Positions 19,735-28,395 are shown, numbered from the stretch's first letter. The stretch: DNA of 64,000 bases from Mucilaginibacter daejeonensis (GCF_020783335.1 NZ_CP086068.1:2294001-2358000), one strand, 5' to 3'. Notes: generated by a model not told the origin, from the sequence alone. Program-made: numbers and translations.

Positions 19735-21614
19735 ACATGAACAGCGAGTCGTTAGGTGACGTACATGGTTCGGTAGACACACAGGGCAAGACCGGCTGGC
19801 GCAAGATAGCTGCCTTTATTGGTCCGGCTTATCTGATCAGCGTGGGTTATATGGATCCGGGCAACTGGGCCACCGATCTTCAGGCCGGCAGCCAGTTCGG
19901 TTATAAACTGATATGGGTATTGCTGCTGTCGAACTTGATCGCCCTGCTTTTGCAATCCTTAAGTGCAAGGCTGGGCATAGTGCGCGGTTTAGACATTGCC
20001 CAGGCATCCAAGAACGCGTATCCGCGCTTTGTGAACCTTTGCTTGTACATCCTGGCCCAGATATCCATTATTGCCTGTGACCTGGCCGAGGTGATCGGCA
20101 TGGCTATCGGTCTTCAACTGCTATTCGGCTTGCCATTGATATGGGGAGTTTCTATCACCATGCTGGATACCCTGCTCCTGCTGTTTCTGCTCAATAAAGG
20201 TATGCGGCGCTTGGAAGGCTTCATCGTATCACTGATCTTCATCGTAGGGCTATCGTTCTTCATCGAGATGATCATCGTGGAGCCCGACCTGCCCGAGCTC
20301 GCCAAAGGATTCATTCCCACAAGTTTGGACCATAGCGCGTTATACATCTCGATCGGTATCATTGGAGCCACAGTGATGCCGCACAACCTGTACCTCCACT
20401 CGTCCCTGGTCCAAACTCGTAAGATCGATCGCAGCGAGAGCGGCATACGTAATGCCATCAAATTTAATTTTTGGGATACCACCATCGCGCTCAACCTGGC
20501 CTTTTTGGTCAATGCGGCGATATTGATCCTGGCCGCGAGTGCCTTTTTTAGAAATGGTTTTCACGAGGTGGCCGAGATCGAGGATGCGCATAAATTGTTG
20601 AACAATATCTTCGGTTCTATGGCGCCTAAACTGTTCGCCATAGCGCTGATCGCGGCCGGGCAAAGTTCTACCATCACCGGTACCCTGGCAGGGCAGATCA
20701 TTATGGAAGGCCACCTCAATCTGCGTATAGCGCCATGGTTAAGGCGGTTGCTCACCCGTATGCTGGCGATCGTACCGGCCTTTTGCACTTTGCTGTATGC
20801 CGGCGAGACAGGCCTCGGCCGTTTACTGGTGCTTAGCCAGGTGGTATTGAGCTTACAGTTAGGCTTTGCGGTTATACCGCTGATCCATTTCACATCCGAT
20901 AAAAAGAGCATGGGCGTATTCGCCAATAGCACGTTGGTAAAAGTATTCGCCTGGATATTCGCTGCATTGATCGTTGGTTTGAACGGCCGTTTGGTGGTGG
21001 AAGAGATCAGCAAGTGGGGAGCCGAGAATCAAGGATCTGATGCGCTGATCAGCTATGTGATCACCCCTATCGCTATCGCTATCGGCGTGCTGCTGTTGTA
21101 TGTATTTGTCAAACCATTCATCAGCAAACCTGCGACCGACCATGTTTCGGTACCGCATGGGTTGGCTTCGGTGTTGAGCGATATCGATGCCATCACCTTT
21201 AAAAAGATCGGTGTGGCTATCGACTTTTCCAGGAACGACCAGAGCGCCATCAAGCATGCGATCATGCAGGGTGGTAAAGAGGCCGACTACGTACTCATAC
21301 ACGTGGTAGAGACCGCAGGGGCCAACTATCACGGCAAGCAGGTAATGGACCGCGAGACGCAAAGCGACCTCGATAACATGAATCTTTACGTAAATGCGTT
21401 GGAACAATTGGGCTACCGGTCGGTGGTACATATTGGTTACGGGCACAGGGCTCAGGCCATTGCCGGCGTGGTCAAACAGGACAGCATCGACTTTTTGGTA
21501 TTGGGATCACACGGGCATAAAACCTTTAAAGACCTGATTTATGGCACTACTGTTGATACGGTAAGGCACCTGATCACTGTGCCGGTACTGGTGGTTAAGC
21601 CCACCCGGAAATAA
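19731..21614 (+). CDS. mntH: Nramp-family divalent metal transporter fused to a universal stress protein domain
   Basis: A 627-residue fusion. Residues 1 to about 460 are an Nramp H+/Mn2+ (Fe2+) symporter: MDPGNWATD at 41-49 is the helix 1 metal site and MPHNLYLHSS at about 216-225 the helix 6 site. From about residue 490 (FKKIGVAIDFSRND) the cytoplasmic tail is a full UspA fold, ending with the ATP-binding pattern GSHGHKTFKDLIYG at about 593-606. Ordinary MntH proteins are about 410-450 residues, so roughly 180 residues are added. The tail may sense ATP or stress and gate transport; that is inference. It is coupled to the regulator by a 4-bp overlap. Confidence 0.92.
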   Translation: MNMNSESLGDVHGSVDTQGKTGWRKIAAFIGPAYLISVGYMDPGNWATDLQAGSQFGYKLIWVLLLSNLIALLLQSLSARLGIVRGLDIAQASKNAYPRFVNLCLYILAQISIIACDLAEVIGMAIGLQLLFGLPLIWGVSITMLDTLLLLFLLNKGMRRLEGFIVSLIFIVGLSFFIEMIIVEPDLPELAKGFIPTSLDHSALYISIGIIGATVMPHNLYLHSSLVQTRKIDRSESGIRNAIKFNFWDTTIALNLAFLVNAAILILAASAFFRNGFHEVAEIEDAHKLLNNIFGSMAPKLFAIALIAAGQSSTITGTLAGQIIMEGHLNLRIAPWLRRLLTRMLAIVPAFCTLLYAGETGLGRLLVLSQVVLSLQLGFAVIPLIHFTSDKKSMGVFANSTLVKVFAWIFAALIVGLNGRLVVEEISKWGAENQGSDALISYVITPIAIAIGVLLLYVFVKPFISKPATDHVSVPHGLASVLSDIDAITFKKIGVAIDFSRNDQSAIKHAIMQGGKEADYVLIHVVETAGANYHGKQVMDRETQSDLDNMNLYVNALEQLGYRSVVHIGYGHRAQAIAGVVKQDSIDFLVLGSHGHKTFKDLIYGTTVDTVRHLITVPVLVVKPTRK

Positions 21615-21620
21615 TTTTGC
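21613..21620 (+). promoter_or_regulatory. Candidate -7 box of smpB
   Basis: TAATTTTG matches TAnnTTTG and overlaps the stop codon of the upstream transporter gene. It would place transcription start about 10 nt before the smpB ATG at 21639, giving smpB its own promoter. No good -33 match was confirmed. Confidence 0.45.
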
Positions 21621-21638
21621 ATATTTGCAGGCTTTACC

Positions 21639-22088
21639 ATGAACGAGCAACTCTACATCAAGAATAAGAAGGCGTATTTTGAATACCATGTACTGGACGA
21701 ATATACGGCCGGTATCAAGCTTTTGGGTACTGAGATCAAATCCATACGTGAGGGAAAGGCCAATTTGAACGATGCGTTCTGTACCTTCATTGATGGACAG
21801 TTGTATGTACGCAACCTGCACATCTCTGAATATTCACACGGGTCGTTCTATAACCATGAGAGCAAACGAGACCGGGTACTGTTGCTTAACAAAAAGGAAC
21901 TGAAGAAGTTAAAGACCCGCACCGAAGAAAAAGGTTTCACCATCATACCGCTGGCCATGTTCATCAGCGAGCGTGGTTTTGCCAAGCTGAAGATCGGTTT
22001 GGCGCAAGGTAAAAAGCTGTTCGACAAGCGGGAGACCATGAAGGAGCGTGACAACAAGATCGAACTAAGCAGAGTAATGAAGCGCTAA
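21639..22088 (+). CDS. smpB: SsrA-binding protein SmpB
   Basis: SmpB binds tmRNA and brings it to stalled ribosomes for trans-translation. At 149 residues it has normal length. The OB-fold core shows NKKAYFEYHVLDEYTAGIKL, GTEIKSIREGKANLNDAF and the LLLNKKEL/K block. The C-terminal tail (KKLFDKRETMKERD... RVMKR) is the basic segment that enters the decoding centre. It probably has its own promoter and ends in a terminator whose stem covers the stop codon. The ssrA (tmRNA) gene is not in the window. Confidence 0.97.
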   Translation: MNEQLYIKNKKAYFEYHVLDEYTAGIKLLGTEIKSIREGKANLNDAFCTFIDGQLYVRNLHISEYSHGSFYNHESKRDRVLLLNKKELKKLKTRTEEKGFTIIPLAMFISERGFAKLKIGLAQGKKLFDKRETMKERDNKIELSRVMKR

Positions 22089-22102
22089 TGAGCGCTTTTT
22101 TT
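22081..22102 (+). terminator. Terminator overlapping the smpB stop codon
   Basis: AGCGCT (22081-22086) and AGCGCT (22091-22096) form a 6-bp stem with an AATG loop, then six T. The first arm contains the last sense codons and the first base of the TAA stop. Confidence 0.75.
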
Positions 22103-22468
22103 ATATGAACATTCCTCACAAATAGAACGAGACGACCGGCTTATTGATCGATCATCAATTTCGCAATGAAGCGTCGTGATCAGCCTGCCCGGGTCTGATC
22201 GCGGCAAGCAGCACGCACTTGCAGGTGTTACATTTCGCTCAAAAAGTGTTACATCCGCTGTTACATTTTGGTAAAATGTCGTTTTTTCTGGAAAAAATTG
22301 GTTTTTTACGAATTCCGCAACAATGTAAAGTGGGGAAAGTTGGGGAATTTTGTTACATCGGTGTAACACCTGAAACGGCTGGGAATCACAAAAAATGATA
22401 AGCCTTGAACGCTTGAGAGCCCGGATATTTACCTACATTTCGGCCTTATTAACATCATCTCATCCGCA
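22089..22468. other. Gene-free stretch holding repeat copy A
   Basis: This 380-bp gap between smpB and the unknown gene at 22469 contains the smpB terminator, the dispersed repeat (22149-22372) and about 95 bp of leader with a near -7 box (TACATTTC at 22434-22441) for the next gene. A 94-codon open frame on the minus strand falls inside the repeat and is judged non-coding. Confidence 0.7.
22149..22372 (+). repeat. Dispersed intergenic repeat, copy A (TGTTACA-box array)
   Basis: This matches a second copy at 60433-60652. An outer 19-bp block (CGATCATCAATTTCGCAAT, 22149-22167) precedes a diverged middle and a core at 22226-22369. The core has TGTTACA boxes at 22226, 22247, 22259 and 22351 and an inverted TGTAACA at 22362-22368. 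CAGGTGTTACA (22222-22232) and TGTAACACCTG (22362-22372) are perfect 11-bp inverted ends. Between them T6/A6/T6 tracts start at 22282, 22292 and 22302, exactly 10 bp apart, implying curved DNA. A repeated GGGGAA block lies at 22332-22348. No coding pattern is seen. Confidence 0.85.
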
Positions 22469-22948
22469 ATGCCAGAACCTTCATATATGTACCAAGTAGC
22501 CGATGCTTACAATGGATATTTGTTCGCTCTCAAACGGGTGGAGATCCGCCGCAAGGAATGGATAGAAGTACGTAAGCACTTGCTCCTTGACCGCCTTAGA
22601 ACTATCAAGGGTCAATTCAATATCGATGCACAGGTCCAGGAACTGGAGGTACCTAATACCATTGGAGCGGTAGCGCTTGTCTTTAACAGGGTCGATTCTG
22701 GGATCACCAAAAAGGACACACTGCCTCCGCAGGTTTACGGATTGGATCCTGGCTCGCTTGCGTTCACACAAAGTACCAACGGTACCGTCTCTGTGTTCGT
22801 GATGATGCCCAAGATCGAAGAGCATACCCGTGAGTCAACCCCTGATCTGCTTCGGATAGTAGAGCCGGAAGAGTTAGATGAAAAGTTGATCGATGAGCTA
22901 TTTGTTGAATTTATGTACCTGCTAACAGCGTGGCATATTGGTTCGTAG
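22469..22948 (+). CDS. Hypothetical protein
   Basis: A 159-residue soluble protein with no signal peptide or membrane segment. The N-terminal third is basic and helical (YLFALKRVEIRRKEWIEVRK, LLLDRLRTIKG). The middle includes Pro/Gly-rich strands (LPPQVYGLDPG), and the C-terminus is acidic (EPEELDEKLIDELFVEF). I do not recognise the family. It is isolated: repeat copy A lies directly upstream and the convergent pcm gene 50 bp downstream. Regular codon use and an open frame with a clear ATG support a real gene. Confidence 0.7.
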   Translation: MPEPSYMYQVADAYNGYLFALKRVEIRRKEWIEVRKHLLLDRLRTIKGQFNIDAQVQELEVPNTIGAVALVFNRVDSGITKKDTLPPQVYGLDPGSLAFTQSTNGTVSVFVMMPKIEEHTRESTPDLLRIVEPEELDEKLIDELFVEFMYLLTAWHIGS

Positions 22949-22998
22949 TACCGTTCTGCTGTGCGCAACATCACGAACTTTAAACGCACTGGTGCGAC

Positions 22999-23655
22999 CT
23001 ACCAGGCCTTATCTCCTACCAGCGGTACGAAACGGAATGTATCGAGTTCCACACGCTCGTAGTCGTTGTCGCCTACTTTGAGTATGGTCACCATCTTTTG
23101 CTCATTCTCGTTGCCTACTGGTATCACCAACAGGCCGCCAATGTTAAGTTGTCTAAGCAGTACTTCGGGCACGGTGGGTGCACCTGCCGTAACAATGATC
23201 TTATCGTAAGGTGCATGCTGCTCTATACCTCTCGAGCCATCGCCTAAAAAGAAATGCGGACGGTACCCCATGTAGGGCAACACCTGTATAGTACGCTCAT
23301 AAAGCTTCTCCTGGCGCTCAATGGTAAATACCTCGGCGCCCAGCTCCATCAATACGCAGGTCTGATAACCTGAACCGGTACCGATCTCCAGCACCTTTTG
23401 CCCTTTATGGATATGAAGCAACTCTGACTGGTACGCGACCGTATATGGCTGAGAAATGGTTTGGCCCTCACCTATGGGAAAGGCAATGTCCTTGTAAGCC
23501 TGTGCCCAAAAGGTCTCATCAAAAAAATAGTGGCGGGGTACTTTGCCAATGGCTTGCAATACTTTCTTATCCTCGATGCCTTTTTTCTTCAGGTCTTCTA
23601 CAAGCCTTTTGCGGGCACCTTTTTCGCGATAATTATCAATGTATTTATAAGCCAT
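22999..23655 (-). CDS. pcm: Protein-L-isoaspartate O-methyltransferase
   Basis: It transfers a methyl group from S-adenosylmethionine to isoaspartyl residues of aged proteins, starting their repair. The 218-residue protein has the family block VPRHYFFDE near residues 39-47, GEGQTISQPYTVA at 62-74 and SAM motif I VLEIGTGSGYQ at 88-98, followed by DKIIVTAGAP. It is cytoplasmic, with no lipobox or signal. It reads in the same direction as priA, which lies 120 bp upstream of it. Confidence 0.96.
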   Translation of the reverse strand: MAYKYIDNYREKGARKRLVEDLKKKGIEDKKVLQAIGKVPRHYFFDETFWAQAYKDIAFPIGEGQTISQPYTVAYQSELLHIHKGQKVLEIGTGSGYQTCVLMELGAEVFTIERQEKLYERTIQVLPYMGYRPHFFLGDGSRGIEQHAPYDKIIVTAGAPTVPEVLLRQLNIGGLLVIPVGNENEQKMVTILKVGDNDYERVELDTFRFVPLVGDKAW

Positions 23656-23775
23656 TTACAACGCAAAAATAAGTCAAAAAGCGCACATTTCAGTCAACGG
23701 AGGTGTGCTTTAAAGCTTACCCAAGCGCAAAGCATTGGTGTTTAGCTGGGTAAACGTACGATCACCACTTTTACA

Positions 23776-26262
23776 TCAATAAGGGTCAACATCCGCCTGA
23801 ATGATACAGCCTTTGCTTAATTTGGTGGTATTGAACTGTAAGATAATGTCTTTGATCACCGCTTTCACCTTTACGATCGATATACCGTCCTTCTCGAACT
23901 TAAGCATGATCGACCGGATGTAGTAATTGCGTATACGGCTGATCAGCGGCACTTCAGGACCGATCACGCGATCGCCAAAGTGTTTGCGCAACTCAGTGGC
24001 CAGGTATTCGGCCTGCAGGTAAAGCTTCTCCGGTTCTTTATGCTTGATGTCGAGATTAATCATGCGGTAGAATGGCGGATACTTAAAACCCTTGCGTTCC
24101 TCGATCTCGGTCAGGTATAACTCCTTGTAATCGTTACGGATCACCTGATCGATTACCCGGTGGTGCGGGTTATAGGTCTGGATCACTACCTTTCCTTGTT
24201 TACCCCTGCGGCCTGCCCTGCCGCTCACCTGAGCCAGCATCTGGAAGCTGCGTTCGTTAGCACGATAATCAGGGTATTTGAGCAGGCTATCGGCATTGAT
24301 GATACCGATCACCGTTACGTCCGAAAAATCGAGCCCTTTGGCCACCATCTGTGTACCTACCAGTATGTCGATACGCTTCTCCTCCAGGTCATTCAGCAGG
24401 TTCTGGAATGAGTTTCGTGCTCGGGTGGTATCAAGGTCCATACGCGCAATGCGGGCATCAGGCAACAGCACCTGTAGTTCGTCCTCTATCTTTTCAGTAC
24501 CAAATCCCTTGTATTCCAAATGTGTGGAACCACAAGCCGGGCAAATGGTCAGGGTCTCTTCCTTGTAACCACAGTAATGGCAATGCAGATTACCGCTGCT
24601 TTTGTGGTAAGTCAAACTCACATCGCAATTGATACAAACCGGCGTAAAGGCACAAACCCGGCAGATGAGCACCGGTGCATAACCTCTACGGTTTTGGAAC
24701 AGGATCACCTGCTCTTTATTTTCAAGTGCCTGTTCTATGTCTCTCATCAGTACGCTGGTAAAGTGCGAGGTCATGGTCTTGCGCTTCGTCTCCTCGGTGA
24801 TACTTACCACCTCGGTATCAGGCATGCTCACGCCGCCAAATCGCTCTAATAACTCTACTAAGCCGAACTTACCTGTGCGGGCATTAAAGTAAGATTCAAA
24901 TGATGGTGTGGCCGAACCTAATAGCACCTTAGCACCGTAACGGCCCGATAGATAGATGGCGGCATCGCGTGCGTTGTAGCGTGGCGCAGGATCAAATTGT
25001 TTGTAAGAGCTTTCATGCTCCTCATCCACCACGATCAGTCCAAGCTCATCAAAAGGCAGGAACACGGCCGACCGCGCTCCTAAAACCACTTTGTATTCGT
25101 GGTTAAGTACCTTTTGCCAAACCTCTACCCTTTCATTATCACTAAAGCGAGAATGGTAAACACCTATATCGTTCCCAAAATACTTGCGCAGCCGTTCGAT
25201 GGCATGCGTGGTCAAAGCGATCTCGGGCAGCAGATAAAGTACTTGTTTACCTGAATAAAGGGCTTCTTCAATAAGGCGGATGTAGATCTCTGTCTTACCC
25301 GATGAGGTGACGCCATGCAGCAACACCACCTCCTTTTCAGTGAACTGCTGCTTTACTTCCTGTAAAGCATGTTGCTGTAATTCACTTAATTGAAAGTTAG
25401 CCACATTGTCGAACTCCTCAAAGTAAAGCCGGCTCACATTGCGCTCCTCGATGATCAGTACTTCCTTATCGGCCAGTGCTTTTATAGTAGCGGCACTCAC
25501 GCCGCTGGCTTCCATCAATTCGTTCCTGGAGATCATTGGCCGTTCGCGGCTCAGCTTCATGTAGGCCAGTATGGCATCAGCTTGTTTGGGTGCGCGGCGT
25601 TCCAGGTCGGCAAATAGTTCGCGGCGCATCTCGGGCTCATCATATAGTGAATTGAGCCTGATGTAGGCACGCTTACGGGGCTTGTAACGCTCGCTTACCT
25701 CTTCAGAGATGTGGATGATATTTTTATCGAACATGGACCGCAGCACCGGCATCACGATCTTTTGGCCCAGCAGTTTCACGATGTCGCTCACCGAAAGCAC
25801 TGGTTGTATGTCCAGCGCATCAACGATCAGGTATTCCTTATCATGCAGTCCTGACCGGTCAATATTACCATCGGGGTTCAGCATGATCTTGGTCTCGCTG
25901 GCCAGTTTTAATGCGGCCGGTAAAGCCGCGGCCATCACCTCGCCGGTGTTGCACAGGTAATAGTCGGCCAGCCATTTCCAAAACTCTAACTGGCGGGTGG
26001 TCACCACGGGCTTGTCGTCCAATACATCGAGCAGGTATTTGGCCTCGTACTTTTCAGGTGCATCGGTGGTCACCCGATCGATCACCGCGGTGTACATTTT
26101 GCTTTTGCCAAATTGCACCACCACTCTTTTGCCGGGCGCAACGGCCTCGTTCAGCTCATATGGCACGCGATAGGTGTAGTTGCGCGCTATGGCCAACGGC
26201 AAGATCACCTCTACAAATAACGTAAGGCGGTCATGATGGTGGGTATCTGCAAATTCGAGCAT
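23776..26262 (-). CDS. priA: Primosomal protein N' (replication restart helicase PriA)
   Basis: PriA recognises stalled or repaired forks and reloads the replisome with its 3'-5' helicase. With the chosen ATG (MLEFADTH) it is 828 residues. The N-terminal DNA-binding domain (residues 10-110) precedes Walker A GVTSSGKTE near 317-325, the DEEH box near 412, and a zinc-binding region with eight Cys in CxxC pairs (about 530-575), then helicase motifs MVAKGLDF and QVSGRAGR. The ATG at 26262 lies one base after the stop of the DUF423 gene (TAAGATG), indicating translational coupling. A longer frame from a TTG at 26310 would overlap that gene and is rejected. Confidence 0.95.
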   Translation of the reverse strand: MLEFADTHHHDRLTLFVEVILPLAIARNYTYRVPYELNEAVAPGKRVVVQFGKSKMYTAVIDRVTTDAPEKYEAKYLLDVLDDKPVVTTRQLEFWKWLADYYLCNTGEVMAAALPAALKLASETKIMLNPDGNIDRSGLHDKEYLIVDALDIQPVLSVSDIVKLLGQKIVMPVLRSMFDKNIIHISEEVSERYKPRKRAYIRLNSLYDEPEMRRELFADLERRAPKQADAILAYMKLSRERPMISRNELMEASGVSAATIKALADKEVLIIEERNVSRLYFEEFDNVANFQLSELQQHALQEVKQQFTEKEVVLLHGVTSSGKTEIYIRLIEEALYSGKQVLYLLPEIALTTHAIERLRKYFGNDIGVYHSRFSDNERVEVWQKVLNHEYKVVLGARSAVFLPFDELGLIVVDEEHESSYKQFDPAPRYNARDAAIYLSGRYGAKVLLGSATPSFESYFNARTGKFGLVELLERFGGVSMPDTEVVSITEETKRKTMTSHFTSVLMRDIEQALENKEQVILFQNRRGYAPVLICRVCAFTPVCINCDVSLTYHKSSGNLHCHYCGYKEETLTICPACGSTHLEYKGFGTEKIEDELQVLLPDARIARMDLDTTRARNSFQNLLNDLEEKRIDILVGTQMVAKGLDFSDVTVIGIINADSLLKYPDYRANERSFQMLAQVSGRAGRRGKQGKVVIQTYNPHHRVIDQVIRNDYKELYLTEIEERKGFKYPPFYRMINLDIKHKEPEKLYLQAEYLATELRKHFGDRVIGPEVPLISRIRNYYIRSIMLKFEKDGISIVKVKAVIKDIILQFNTTKLSKGCIIQADVDPY

Positions 26263-26263
26263 C

Positions 26264-26650
26264 TTATTTTTGTTTCCATGCGGCCAATGCCAGGGTAACC
26301 CAGCCGCCAATGAACAACAAACCTCCTATCGGGGTGATCGGTCCCAGTACGCGCAACCAGCTCCAACCCAATATAGAACTGCATGATAGCAGGTACAAAG
26401 AGCCCGAAAAGAATAAGATACCCAGCGTGAACAACCAGTAACTGGCATAGGTTAGCCCGGTAGTTACCCGTCCAAAAGTGGCCAGGAACAACAAGGCGAG
26501 CACATGATAGAAATGATATTGCACCGCCGTACCCCAAACCTGCAGTTGCTGAGGCTCCAGTTTGGCCTTGAGGCCGTGGGCACCGAAAGCGCCGGTGATC
26601 ACCGCAAGCGCACCGAGCAATGCAGCGGTAATAACGATCTTTTTATTCAT
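26264..26650 (-). CDS. DUF423 small membrane protein
   Basis: A 128-residue protein with four hydrophobic helices and the hallmark GAFGAHGLK near residue 20-28, as in the YwdK/YgdD DUF423 family. It is an inner-membrane protein of unknown function. The ATG at 26650 (MNKKIVITAALLG) is preferred because it gives the usual length and begins just before helix 1; a longer frame from 26704 would run into the divergent gene's promoter. It is followed after one base by priA. Confidence 0.85.
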   Translation of the reverse strand: MNKKIVITAALLGALAVITGAFGAHGLKAKLEPQQLQVWGTAVQYHFYHVLALLFLATFGRVTTGLTYASYWLFTLGILFFSGSLYLLSCSSILGWSWLRVLGPITPIGGLLFIGGWVTLALAAWKQK

Positions 26651-26716
26651 GACAGATATATAGTTCGCTAAAGTAATCAATTGCAAGTATTCCTTTATCG
26701 GCACACATCAAAGATC

Positions 26717-26724
26717 TACATTTG
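26717..26724 (+). promoter_or_regulatory. Candidate -7 box before the 26741 gene
   Basis: TACATTTG is an exact TAnnTTTG match 17 bp before the ATG at 26741, giving a very short leader. No clear -33 element was found. Confidence 0.45.
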
Positions 26725-26740
26725 CCAAACCCTGTTATAT

Positions 26741-28300
26741 ATGAAACGACTCATCATCATCACCGTCATTTTGATCGCCGCCACCGTGATGGTGACCGTT
26801 ACTTACTTTAAGAACCTGAACCCACCTGGGCTGCAAACCACCAAGGTGATCAATGCCATACCCCCAAGCGCGGCGCTGATCTTTGAGTTCAATAACGAGG
26901 CAAGTTTTTATGATGCGTATGACAAGAATCAATTGTTCGCTACCATTACCGGTGCGGCCAAGATGCGTGAGCTACATACTTTACGTAAAGCACTGCTCAA
27001 TAACGAGCTGATCCGCCAGTTCTATGATGAGCAGGATGTATTCATCTCCCTGCATGCCTCACCCGGCGACAGTTTAGAATACCTGATCACCGTTGCGGCC
27101 AAAACGCCGGTAGCCAAACAGATCGGTGTGATCGGGATCAAACAAATGGACGTGGCCGGTAAAAAAGGGTTCAGCTTTCATGTAGACACTTTGCAAAAGG
27201 ACCTTTACCTGGCCGAAAAGGGAAACAATATATGGATGGCCAGTTTCTCGAAACCGTTGCTGGAAGAAGGGCTGAATTACAAGCCGCAGGATAAGGACCC
27301 GATATTTGAGGTGTTCCCTGATCAGCAACATGCCACTACGCTGGCCACCCTTTACATCAATTACACAAACGCCGGCGAACTGGTCAAACAGTTCTACCGC
27401 CGTGATAACGTGGAGCTATGGTCGGGCTTGAGCACCTTGCCGGCCACATCGGCGCTAAGCCTTAATTTTAAAAGTGATGCCTTCATGTTCAGCGGGTTCA
27501 CCCAACCGTTGAAGGGTGCGCCCGGAAGCTACCTCGAACTGTTCAAGACCATGAAGCCTGTAGAGATGCATTTGAAGGACCTTTTCCCGCTCACCACCGC
27601 ATATAGCACCAGCTACGGCTTTGATAACGTGGAACATTTTATTAAAGCGCTGCACCAGTGGCAGCACCGGGTAGGTTTTGATAAGGATAAGAAAGCGCTG
27701 TTCGGCCGTATCAAGCAAGAGACCGGCGTGCAACTGGACAAAGAATTTGACCTACTGCTCGACAATGAGTTCGCGGTACTCACCACCCGCTTTCAAGAAA
27801 AGCTGGCCATCATCAAAATGAAGAACGGCGCATCCTTACGCCCGTTCCTGTTCAACGTAAGCAACATGACCACCGATAATATTGGCCAGTTCAAGTACGA
27901 TCAGATCCCGCTATTCCTGATCGGTGACGCCCTGGTGCCTTTCCGCAGGCCATACTTCACCGTTATCGATAATTACCTGGTATTAGGTACTACCCAGCGT
28001 GAGGTGAGCAATTTCAGCGAGAATTACTTTAACAATGAGTTCCTAAGCAAGCGTGCGCCTTTTATCGCATTCAATGATCTGTTGCCCCAGCGCAGCAATA
28101 TCAATTACTTCATCCACTTTAAAAACGCTGGCTACGTGTTCAAACGACTGTTAAAGCCCGACGCTTATAAAGCCTATGAGCGCAGTCCGGGCTTGAGCGA
28201 TCACTATGCAGGTGCTTATCAACTGGCCGCATCCGATAAAGAATTTTACACTAATTTTTGCATCCAGCTTAACCAGCCCGATAGCACGTTGGCCAAATAG
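26741..28300 (+). CDS. Membrane-anchored hypothetical protein (DUF3352-like)
   Basis: A 519-residue protein with one N-terminal membrane anchor (residues 3-22) and a large extracytoplasmic part of mixed alpha/beta character. Segments such as NAIPPSAALIFEFNN near residue 38, LYLAEKGNNIWMASFSKPLL and YFTVIDNYLVLGTTQREV look like the DUF3352-type proteins of Bacteroidota; this family call is tentative. The ATG at 26741 is chosen because it directly follows a -7 box and begins the anchor. Function unknown. It is followed by an outer-membrane protein gene 95 bp downstream. Confidence 0.7.
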   Translation: MKRLIIITVILIAATVMVTVTYFKNLNPPGLQTTKVINAIPPSAALIFEFNNEASFYDAYDKNQLFATITGAAKMRELHTLRKALLNNELIRQFYDEQDVFISLHASPGDSLEYLITVAAKTPVAKQIGVIGIKQMDVAGKKGFSFHVDTLQKDLYLAEKGNNIWMASFSKPLLEEGLNYKPQDKDPIFEVFPDQQHATTLATLYINYTNAGELVKQFYRRDNVELWSGLSTLPATSALSLNFKSDAFMFSGFTQPLKGAPGSYLELFKTMKPVEMHLKDLFPLTTAYSTSYGFDNVEHFIKALHQWQHRVGFDKDKKALFGRIKQETGVQLDKEFDLLLDNEFAVLTTRFQEKLAIIKMKNGASLRPFLFNVSNMTTDNIGQFKYDQIPLFLIGDALVPFRRPYFTVIDNYLVLGTTQREVSNFSENYFNNEFLSKRAPFIAFNDLLPQRSNINYFIHFKNAGYVFKRLLKPDAYKAYERSPGLSDHYAGAYQLAASDKEFYTNFCIQLNQPDSTLAK

Positions 28301-28372
28301 CGTAACCGTTTTTTTACAAAAAATAGCGTTAGGTAACGATAAAAGCATATCTTGGGGCGTCTTATATGCTTT

Positions 28373-28390
28373 GATAACGATATCATTATC
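28373..28390. promoter_or_regulatory. Near-perfect palindrome just upstream of the DUF5723-like gene
   Basis: GATAACGATATCATTATC is an 18-bp palindrome with one mismatched pair, centred on GATATC, ending 5 bp before the ATG at 28396. It could be an operator or an initiation-region hairpin; AT-rich chance occurrence is possible. Confidence 0.35.
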
Positions 28391-28395
28391 GCTTA

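Noticed and set aside
20114..21446. Minus-strand frames up to 195 codons opposite the Nramp gene
   Set aside because: Antisense shadows; the plus-strand frame carries all Nramp and UspA motifs.
22085..22369. 94-codon minus-strand frame inside repeat copy A
   Set aside because: It begins with a GTG within the inverted box and lies wholly in the repeat and smpB terminator. The matching frame in copy B is broken by a stop after about 34 codons, and differences between copies show no synonymous bias.
26263..26310. Longer priA start at a TTG (26310)
   Set aside because: It would overlap the DUF423 gene by 47 bp. The ATG at 26262 follows that gene's stop after one base and fits the family start.
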